NCBI GenBank assembly: GCA_023229525.1
Contig: JALNZC010000055.1
Location: forward strand, 1-24,426
Length of the DNA: 24,426 nucleotides
Source: Bacteroidales bacterium
GTDB taxonomy: Bacteria; Bacteroidota; Bacteroidia; Bacteroidales; FEN-979
Direction of reading: 5' to 3'
Shown here: positions 13,336 to 19,408 of the stretch, piece by piece
Position numbering within the stretch: position 1 is the first letter of the stretch
How the letters are laid out: every line of letters begins with the position of its first letter
Notes under the pieces: generated by a model
What the model was told of the DNA's origin: nothing
The model's input: the letters and a program-made list of their open reading frames with translations, nothing else
Database searches by the model: none
Program-made: the position numbers and the translations under genes

Positions 13336-16168
13336 AATGTGCTTCCAACCAGTTTTTCCCTGTTTCCATTTCCACGAGCACCGGGACATCCAGCGGGATT
13401 GCCCCGACCATTTCCCGCTCCACAATGGTTTTGATCTTTTCAATTTCGTTTTGATGAACATCAAAAACCAATTCATCGTGTACCTGGAGGATCATCCGTG
13501 ATTTCATTGATTGTTGACCAAGCGCCCGGAAAATATTGATCATGGCGATTTTGATCATATCGGCGGCCGTGCCCTGAATGGGTGCATTGATCGCATTCCG
13601 TTCTGCAAAACTTCTGACAGTCGCATTACGGGAATTAATATCGTGTAAATAACGGCGTCGTTTCATCATGGTTTCCACGTAACCCAACCGCCTGGCTGAC
13701 GCGATGGTGTTCTCCATATAGGTCTTGATACCCGGATATTTCAAAAAATATTGATAGATAATTTCAGCGCCTTCTTTTCTGGTGATATTGAGCCGTTCGG
13801 ATAATCCAAAAGCAGAGATTCCATAAATGATCCCGAAATTTACCATTTTGGCGTTACGTCGCATCTCACGGTTAACTTCCGCTAAAGGTACGCCATAGAC
13901 CTTTGCTGCCGTAGCTGCATGAATATCATGACCAAGCTTAAAATCTTCAATCATCCCAGGGTCATGGCTCAGATGAGCAATGATCCGAAGCTCTATCTGG
14001 GAATAGTCGGCCGACAACAAAACATAATTCTCGTTTCTGGGAACAAAGGCTTTTCTGATTTCCCGTCCCTTCTCGGTCCGGATCGGAATATTTTGAAGGT
14101 TTGGGTTGTTGGAACTCAATCTTCCTGTTGCTGCCACCGCCTGGTTATAGGAAGTGTGTATGCGTCCGTCCCTGGGATTGATCAAGGTCGGAAGCACATC
14201 CACATAAGTTGATTTCAGTTTGGTCAGGGAGCGGTATTCAAGAATTTTTTTTATGATGGGATGCTTATGTTCCATTTTGGCAAGGACATCCTCACTCGTG
14301 CTGTTTTGTTTTGTCTTGGTTTGTTTAGGATTATCGACAATGCGGAGCCGGTCATATAAAATTTCTCCCAATTGTTTGGGTGATGAAATATTAAAGGTTG
14401 TTCCGGCATCCTGATGAATGTCGTTTTCAAGTATTGCTATTTCCTTTTCAAGTTCTCCGCTGAATTCTTTGAGTGAAGAGGGATCGATACGTACTCCTTC
14501 CGCTTCCATTGAAGAAAGTACCGTGATAAGCGGCACCTCGATCGTATCGAACAATGTCCGGGTATCGGTTTCCTGAAGCATGGGTTCAAACACATGTTTG
14601 AGTTGAAGGGTGACATCGGCATCTTCGGCGGCATATTCCTTAATGGTCTCGAAGTCTACTGTACGCATGCTGAGTTGGCCTTGTCCCTTTTTCCCGATCA
14701 GGGTTTCAATGGAAACTGGTTTATAATTCAGATAGGTTTCCGATAAAAAATCCATACCGTGTCGCATATCAGGTTGGATCAGGTAATGGGCTAGCATAGT
14801 GTCGAATAATGGACCTTTTACTTCAATATCATACCATTTTAACACGGAAATATCAAATTTCAGATTCTGGCCGATTTTCAGAACAGTTTCATTTTCCAAA
14901 ATCTGTTTGAATTCCATCACGATCTTGAAGGTTTCGTGATAATTATCTGGCAACGGAATATAAAAGGCTTCATGGGGTTGCCAGGAAAAAGAAATCCCGA
15001 CCAATTCTGCGTTACTCGGATCAACCCCTGTGGTTTCGGTATCGAAGCAGAAAGCGGATTGAATCTTCAAATCTGCTATAAGTTGATTACGTTTTCCGGT
15101 AGTGTCGATGAGATGGTAGTTGTGGGGGGTGGTTTGGATGCTGGATGCTGGATGCTGGATACTGGATGCCGGATGCTGGATGCCGGATGCTGGATGCTGG
15201 ATGCTGGATGCCAGATTATCTGGATTGTTTTCAGTTTTCAGTTCTGGTTTTGAATTTTGACTTTTGACTTTTGAGTTTTCAAGGGTTGAAATCCATGTAA
15301 GTACGCGTTGCCCGAAAGTCCGGAATTCAAGTTCGTCAAAAAGTTTTTTAAGCCGGGATTCGTCGGGAGTTTCCATTTTCAGTTTTTCCTCATCAAAAGA
15401 GATGGGAACATCAAGGATAATGGTAGCCAGTTGTTTTGACATAAGCGCTTGATCCTGAAAATCAACGATTTTTTGCCGGAGTTTTTCATTGCTTATCTTC
15501 GCTGAATTGGCAATCAGATTTTCGATTGAATCAAATTCAGCCAGGAGTTTTTTAGCAGTCACTTCACCTACGCCGGGGATACCGGGAATATTATCAGAAG
15601 CGTCGCCCCAAAGGCCAAGTAGATCGATAACCTGTTCCGGTCGTTTGATACTGAATTTGTTGCAGACTTCATTTACCCCAAGAATTTCAATGTCACTGCC
15701 GAATTTACCCGGTTTATAAATGAAGGTATGGTTAGTTACCAACTGGCCAAAATCCTTGTCGGATGTCATCATATAAGTGACAAAATCATGCTTTTCTGCT
15801 TGTTTAGCCAGCGTCCCGATCACATCGTCTGCTTCATAACCATCAACATAAAGGGTTGGAATATTGAATCCTTCAATCAATTCATGAATATAAGGCAACG
15901 ATTTAATGATATCTTCGGGGGTTTCCTGGCGATGTGCTTTATAGGCTTCAAATCCGATTTTCCGGACCGTAGGTGCAATGGTATCGAAAGCAACTCCGAT
16001 ATGGGTTGGTCTTTCCTTTTTCAGAAGATCAAGAAGAACATTTGCAAATCCAAAGATTGCCGAAGTGTTTATCCCCCTTGAAGTCATCCGGGGGTTTTTA
16101 TTGAATGCAAAGTAGGCCCGGTATATAAGGGCCATCGCATCGAGGAGAAAAAGTTTCTTTTCTTGCAT
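13334..16168 (-). CDS. polA: DNA polymerase I with 5' nuclease and proofreading domains
   Basis: The 944-aa product is a full-length Pol I. Residues 1 to ~290 are the 5'-3' nuclease (LFLLDAMALIYRAYFAF; VDGYEADDVIGTLAK). The 3'-5' exonuclease starts near 358 and keeps its acidic residues: FDTETTG (Asp376, Glu378), GQNLKFDISVL and YAAEDADV, so proofreading should be active. The polymerase domain has motif A LLSADYSQIELR (Asp721), O-helix RRNAKMVNFGIIYG with the Phe typical of bacterial Pol I, and motif C QVHDELVFD (Asp898). The linker at ~296-345 is built from two heptamer DNA repeats (KSQNSK and HPASSIQ peptides), making the protein somewhat long for the family. It acts in Okazaki-fragment processing and repair. 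The start at 16168 lies only 7 bp after a -7 box, suggesting a leaderless or very short-leader mRNA. Confidence 0.97.
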   Translation of the reverse strand: MQEKKLFLLDAMALIYRAYFAFNKNPRMTSRGINTSAIFGFANVLLDLLKKERPTHIGVAFDTIAPTVRKIGFEAYKAHRQETPEDIIKSLPYIHELIEGFNIPTLYVDGYEADDVIGTLAKQAEKHDFVTYMMTSDKDFGQLVTNHTFIYKPGKFGSDIEILGVNEVCNKFSIKRPEQVIDLLGLWGDASDNIPGIPGVGEVTAKKLLAEFDSIENLIANSAKISNEKLRQKIVDFQDQALMSKQLATIILDVPISFDEEKLKMETPDESRLKKLFDELEFRTFGQRVLTWISTLENSKVKSQNSKPELKTENNPDNLASSIQHPASGIQHPASSIQHPASSIQTTPHNYHLIDTTGKRNQLIADLKIQSAFCFDTETTGVDPSNAELVGISFSWQPHEAFYIPLPDNYHETFKIVMEFKQILENETVLKIGQNLKFDISVLKWYDIEVKGPLFDTMLAHYLIQPDMRHGMDFLSETYLNYKPVSIETLIGKKGQGQLSMRTVDFETIKEYAAEDADVTLQLKHVFEPMLQETDTRTLFDTIEVPLITVLSSMEAEGVRIDPSSLKEFSGELEKEIAILENDIHQDAGTTFNISSPKQLGEILYDRLRIVDNPKQTKTKQNSTSEDVLAKMEHKHPIIKKILEYRSLTKLKSTYVDVLPTLINPRDGRIHTSYNQAVAATGRLSSNNPNLQNIPIRTEKGREIRKAFVPRNENYVLLSADYSQIELRIIAHLSHDPGMIEDFKLGHDIHAATAAKVYGVPLAEVNREMRRNAKMVNFGIIYGISAFGLSERLNITRKEGAEIIYQYFLKYPGIKTYMENTIASARRLGYVETMMKRRRYLHDINSRNATVRSFAERNAINAPIQGTAADMIKIAMINIFRALGQQSMKSRMILQVHDELVFDVHQNEIEKIKTIVEREMVGAIPLDVPVLVEMETGKNWLEAH
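15136..15212. repeat. Heptamer array inside polA (11 units of GGATGCT)
   Basis: Eleven uninterrupted 7-mers, GGATGCT with variants GGATGCC and GGATACT, lie within the polA reading frame. Three units make 21 bp, so the minus-strand protein shows a 7-residue period (HPASSIQ). The array falls in the linker between the 5' nuclease and the 3'-5' exonuclease domains (residues ~319-345). Gain or loss of one or two units would shift the frame. Confidence 0.95.
15228..15282. repeat. Second, AT-rich heptamer array inside polA
   Basis: The plus strand reads TTTTCAG, TTTTCAG, TTCTGG (one base short), TTTTGAA, TTTTGAC, TTTTGAC, TTTTGAG, TTTTCAA. It is 15 bp from the GGATGCT array and unrelated to it in sequence. 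On the minus strand it encodes LENSKVKSQNSK and following residues, at the same linker (residues ~296-314). A similar AT-rich heptamer run is present in lnt at 20433-20481. Confidence 0.8.
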
Positions 16169-16175
16169 AGAATGA

Positions 16176-16204
16176 CAAAGTTAAAACTTCTGCGAACTTA
16201 ACAA
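16176..16204 (-). promoter_or_regulatory. polA promoter (-33 TTG, -7 TAACTTTG)
   Basis: On the minus strand TTG (16202-16204) is followed after 18 bp by TAACTTTG (16176-16183), an exact TAnnTTTG box at near-ideal spacing. The polA ATG begins 7 bp beyond the box, so transcription would start at or just before the start codon. Confidence 0.55.
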
Positions 16205-16256
16205 CCCATTGTTAAAATCTTCTCATTTAAAAATCATAAAACGACTTTTTCTTAGT

Positions 16257-16264
16257 TACATTTG
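16257..16264 (+). promoter_or_regulatory. Candidate -7 box for the PIN-PhoH gene
   Basis: TACATTTG at 16257-16264 matches TAnnTTTG exactly. No -33 TTG was found at the usual spacing. If real, transcription would begin around 16270, downstream of the ATG at 16265. That would force initiation at the next in-frame ATG, 16286. Confidence 0.4.
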
Positions 16265-16285
16265 ATGATATTCAAAACCTCTTTT

Positions 16286-17623
16286 ATGTTGAAGAAAAGA
16301 ACCAAAGAAAAAAAGATTTTTGTGTTGGATACTTCTGTTATCCTTTACAACCATAACGCGATACACAGTTTTGATGACAATGATGTTGCCATTCCGATAA
16401 CGGTACTGGAGGAACTTGATAATTTTAAAAAGGGCAACGATACCATCAATTTTGAAGCGAGGGAGTTCATCCGTATCATCGATAAACTGTCGAACAAAGC
16501 CACACTTACCAAATGGATTTCATTGGGAAGCGCCAAGGGAGGGAAGTTCAAGGTTGTCATGAATGAGCAAAGTGAACTGGATGCCATTAAAGTTTTTGGT
16601 GAGAACAAACCTGATCACCGGATTTTGAACGCAGCCTTGGTGATGATCTCTGAAAATTCCGGCAAGAAGGTCATTTTGGTATCGAAAGATGTCAATCTCA
16701 GGTTAAAGGCCAAATCGCTGAATATCCCTTCCGAAGATTTCGAAACCGGGAAAATCAAGGACGTGGAGGGACTTTATTCAGGTAAAACGCTGATCGAGAA
16801 CCTTGACAGGACCATCATTGATTTCATCTATGAAGCAGGTTGGTGTTTGCCTGATGACATTGGTGTCCGAAATCCGTTTCCCAATCATTACTTCATACTC
16901 AAGAACGGGAAAAGTTCTGTTCTGGCTTTTTACAATCCTGTGACTGAACGGATAGAAAAACTGGAAAAACGGAGTTGTTACAAAATTACACCCCGGAATG
17001 CCGAACAAGTGTTTGCCTTGCATGCCATTTTAAACCCAGGGGTAAAACTGGTAACCCTTCAAGGCATTGCCGGGACGGGAAAAACCTTACTTGCCCTGGC
17101 CGGGGCGCTCGAACAAAAGCGGAATTTCAAGCAGATATATCTGGCCCGGCCTATTGTTCCCCTAAGTAATAAAGATCTCGGATTTTTGCCGGGTGATATC
17201 AAGTCAAAACTTGATCCGTATATGCAACCTCTTTGGGATAACCTGAAATTCATACAGAGCCAGTTCAGTGAAAAAGACAAGGAATTCAAGGTGCTGACAG
17301 AAGCGCTGGAAAATGAAAAGCTGGTCATTACTCCGCTGGCGTATATCCGTGGACGAAGTATTTCCAATGTTTGTTTTATTGTTGATGAGGCTCAGAATCT
17401 TACACCGCACGAAATAAAAACCATCATTACCCGGGCCGGTGAAAATACGAAGATCATCTTTACCGGAGATATCTACCAAATCGACACACCATACCTGGAT
17501 GCGCAGTCAAACGGTCTTTCCACACTTATCGACAAAGTTAAAAAGCACGACATCTATGCTCATGTCCGCCTTGAAAAAGGAGAACGGTCGGAGTTGGCTA
17601 ATTTGGCGAATGAATTGTTGTGA
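16286..17623 (+). CDS. PIN-domain PhoH-family ATPase (putative RNA-processing enzyme)
   Basis: With the ATG at 16286 the product is 445 aa. The frame also contains an ATG at 16265 and a TTG at 16262, but these overlap the candidate -7 box, and the PIN domain follows closely after MLKKRTKEKKIFVLDTS. The PIN nuclease domain (~8-160) shows VLDTSVILY (Asp15) and later acidic residues in DHRILNAA and VSKDVNLR. The PhoH ATPase domain (~235-445) has Walker A GIAGTGKT (260-267), Walker B with VDEAQNLTPHE, and IFTGDIYQID. This PIN-PhoH order matches the PhoH2/YlaK type, in which related enzymes unwind and cleave RNA. It is divergent from polA across a 117-bp gap. The stop codon lies inside an 8-bp tandem repeat. 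Confidence 0.92.
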   Translation: MLKKRTKEKKIFVLDTSVILYNHNAIHSFDDNDVAIPITVLEELDNFKKGNDTINFEAREFIRIIDKLSNKATLTKWISLGSAKGGKFKVVMNEQSELDAIKVFGENKPDHRILNAALVMISENSGKKVILVSKDVNLRLKAKSLNIPSEDFETGKIKDVEGLYSGKTLIENLDRTIIDFIYEAGWCLPDDIGVRNPFPNHYFILKNGKSSVLAFYNPVTERIEKLEKRSCYKITPRNAEQVFALHAILNPGVKLVTLQGIAGTGKTLLALAGALEQKRNFKQIYLARPIVPLSNKDLGFLPGDIKSKLDPYMQPLWDNLKFIQSQFSEKDKEFKVLTEALENEKLVITPLAYIRGRSISNVCFIVDEAQNLTPHEIKTIITRAGENTKIIFTGDIYQIDTPYLDAQSNGLSTLIDKVKKHDIYAHVRLEKGERSELANLANELL

Positions 17624-17690
17624 TTGAGTGACTGAATGACTGAGTGATTGAGTGATTGAGTGATTGAGTGACTGAGTGACTGAGTGACTG
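17621..17690. repeat. Octamer tandem array (8.75 units of TGAYTGAG) containing the PhoH-gene stop codon
   Basis: Units are TGATTGAG, TGACTGAA, TGACTGAG, three of TGATTGAG, two of TGACTGAG and a partial TGACTG. The first TGA (17621-17623) is the stop codon of the PIN-PhoH gene. The array fills most of the 75-bp gap before the convergent cyclase gene. A T-tract at 17697-17706 follows, but I see only a 4-bp stem, so I do not call a terminator. Confidence 0.95.
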
Positions 17691-17698
17691 CTCACGTT

Positions 17699-18703
17699 TT
17701 ATTTTTCTTCGTAAATGACGGTCAGTAATGTTTGGCCGACTGCCTTTAGTGTGAGCTTATCGATGGAAGCCAGGTTGTCGTGGGTAGTATGCCAGCCGGG
17801 ATAAAAACCGGTCCCACTGTTTTTATCGAGATGAATGATATCAATGGTTGGGATATTCCTGATTCTGTTGATCGGCAAATGATCATCGGTAATAAAACCA
17901 CCCTGTTCAAAAAGAAAAAAAGAAGAATAGCCGATACGATTAGCAGCAGCCCAAACTGATTTAACAATATCACCGGCATATTGCAAGGAAATTCCTTCCA
18001 TCAGAAAAGTCGCTTTTGAAGCGCCTACCATGTCGAGGAGGATTCCATACCTGGCCGTATAACCTTCTTTATGCGGGTTATTTGACCAGTATTGGGCTCC
18101 CAGACCCCATTGTTCGTCAGCATTTTCGGTAATTGGCAGATCCTGGGGAGGTCCATAATCCTCAGCATCGAATAAAATAATATCGACTCCGATCGGAGGC
18201 GCTTTCAATTGAAGTTGACGGGCTATTTCGAGTAAGACGGCAACTCCGCTGGCGCCATCATTGGCCGCATCGACAGGTTTACGCCTGTTTTTAGGGTCCG
18301 GGTCATGATCGGCATAAGGCCTTGAATCCCAATGAGCGCAAAGCAATATCCGGTTATTTGTTTCCGGCTTCCAACTGGCGATCAAATTTTGAAAAGCAAG
18401 AGTAGTTCCATTATAAGCGGTGACTTTGCCTTTTTGCACAATAATGTTTGGGGTAAAAGTCTTTAATTGCATGTCAAGCCAGGTACCACATTTTTCGTGT
18501 TCCTTGGTATTGGGGACACGTGGCCCAAATCCCAACTGGATTTTTACATTGGCATAGGCTGAATCGGAATTAAATTCGGGAACTGCCACCCGAGGTTTTT
18601 GAATCGTTGCTGATTGATTTTCTCCCTCCCTGCTTACAGGTTGGTTACATCCCACAAGTAAAAGGAGTAGCAAAATCATGAAAAATTCAGGTTTTATTCT
18701 CAT
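17699..18703 (-). CDS. Glutaminyl-peptide cyclotransferase-like lipoprotein (M28 fold)
   Basis: The 334-aa product begins with a lipoprotein signal (hydrophobic run, LVGC, Cys19). The body strongly resembles the Porphyromonas gingivalis glutaminyl cyclase: RILLCAHWDSRPYADHDPDP, VDAANDGASGVAVLLE, IILFDAEDYG, YGILLDMVG and GWHTTHDN. By family comparison, likely zinc ligands are Asp149, Asp182 and His305, with Glu181 as the acid/base and Asp224 assisting. The enzyme would convert N-terminal Gln of exported proteins to pyroglutamate in the periplasm. A plain M28 aminopeptidase is the alternative, but the conserved strings favour the cyclase. A -7 box and a GC-rich hairpin lie in its 108-bp upstream gap, so it may be transcribed separately from the lnt-nitroreductase pair. 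Confidence 0.88.
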   Translation of the reverse strand: MRIKPEFFMILLLLLLVGCNQPVSREGENQSATIQKPRVAVPEFNSDSAYANVKIQLGFGPRVPNTKEHEKCGTWLDMQLKTFTPNIIVQKGKVTAYNGTTLAFQNLIASWKPETNNRILLCAHWDSRPYADHDPDPKNRRKPVDAANDGASGVAVLLEIARQLQLKAPPIGVDIILFDAEDYGPPQDLPITENADEQWGLGAQYWSNNPHKEGYTARYGILLDMVGASKATFLMEGISLQYAGDIVKSVWAAANRIGYSSFFLFEQGGFITDDHLPINRIRNIPTIDIIHLDKNSGTGFYPGWHTTHDNLASIDKLTLKAVGQTLLTVIYEEK

Positions 18704-18728
18704 TTGTTTTAATTTAATTCTGCGTTAA

Positions 18729-18753
18729 ATTCCCCGTCCCAATGGGGCGGAAT
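18729..18753. other. GC-rich imperfect hairpin in the cyclase leader
   Basis: The plus strand can pair CCG-T-CCC (18734-18740) with GGG-G-CGG (18744-18750) around the 3-nt loop AAT, flanked by ATT/AAT. As plus-strand RNA the odd pair is a U-G wobble; as minus-strand RNA it is an A-C mismatch. The segment 18730-18780 is clearly more GC-rich than its surroundings. It lies between the nitroreductase stop and the cyclase start. It could be a leader structure, a weak terminator or a dispersed repeat. Confidence 0.3.
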
Positions 18754-18800
18754 CCGAGTCCAGGGCTTGTCTGGGGATCATGCCATTGATTAATAACAAC

Positions 18801-18808
18801 CAAAGGTA
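18801..18808 (-). promoter_or_regulatory. Candidate -7 box for the glutaminyl cyclase-like gene
   Basis: The minus strand reads TACCTTTG, an exact TAnnTTTG match, immediately after the nitroreductase stop and about 97 bp before the cyclase ATG. No -33 TTG lies at standard spacing; the nearest is 12 bp upstream. If real, the cyclase mRNA has a leader of about 90 nt that includes the GC-rich hairpin. Confidence 0.4.
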
Positions 18809-18811
18809 AAC

Positions 18812-19408
18812 TTACCCTGTCAAGCCAGGGGTTCCAAATTTTTCCCGAAAGACAATCTCCTTCAGATTTTTTCTTGAGCGGGAGGCTAATTCTCTTGTTT
18901 TCAGTGTCCCGGGAAGAGACTCGGGGTCTCCGATAAAACCGATGGCGATGGCAGTCAATGGTTGAAAATCGATGGGAATATCAAAAAGCGCTATTGCTTT
19001 TTCAGTCGAAAAGCCACCCATCTGATGCACATAAATTCCCTGGTGCATAGCTTCGATGCTAAGGTGAGCCACAGATTGGCCCACATCGTAAGGGAAAATA
19101 GCGCTGGGATTGTTATTGCGGCTGTATGTCTTTTTCCCGCAGACAATGGTAAGAACCGGAGCAGATTGTGCCCAGACCTGATTTTCTTTTACAAGGGTCT
19201 CGAAAATCTTGTTCCAACTCTCATCAGGTTTAATGCCGATAATAAATCTCCAGGGTTGCTCATTCATAGATGATGCCGACCAGCGGGCCGCTTCAAATAT
19301 ACTTACCAGTCTTTCCTGTTCGACTGGTTTATTAAGAAAAATTCTGGGACTCCATCTTTTTCTCGCAAATTCATTGATGGGATATTGAGTGACTGCATCC
19401 TTATTCAT
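18812..19408 (-). CDS. Nitroreductase-family FMN flavoprotein
   Basis: The 198-aa product is a compact nitroreductase: FARKRWSPRIFLNKPV (flavin phosphate-binding region), SASSMNEQPWRFIIG, and VGQSVAHLSIEAMHQGIYVH with MGGFS. The length is normal for the family and no extra domains are visible. It would use FMN and NAD(P)H to reduce nitro compounds, quinones or a related substrate in the cytoplasm; the true substrate cannot be read from sequence. The ATG overlaps the end of lnt by 8 bp, indicating co-transcription and probable translational coupling. The link with Lnt is positional only. Confidence 0.9.
   Translation of the reverse strand: MNKDAVTQYPINEFARKRWSPRIFLNKPVEQERLVSIFEAARWSASSMNEQPWRFIIGIKPDESWNKIFETLVKENQVWAQSAPVLTIVCGKKTYSRNNNPSAIFPYDVGQSVAHLSIEAMHQGIYVHQMGGFSTEKAIALFDIPIDFQPLTAIAIGFIGDPESLPGTLKTRELASRSRKNLKEIVFREKFGTPGLTG

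Noticed and set aside
13210..13476. 88-aa minus-strand ORF with DEGRGTR repeats
   Set aside because: It overlaps the polA C-terminus in another frame and then reads through the heptamer minisatellite; there is no plausible protein.
14936..15253. Plus-strand ORF with DAGCWML repeats
   Set aside because: It is the antisense of the polA linker array and exonuclease domain.
17059..17479. Long antisense ORFs within the PIN-PhoH gene
   Set aside because: The sense frame encodes clear Walker A and DEAQ motifs; the antisense translations show no domain.
13241..17690. Heptamer and octamer arrays as remnants of one insertion sequence
   Set aside because: The units are unrelated in sequence, and there are no terminal inverted repeats, target duplications or transposase.
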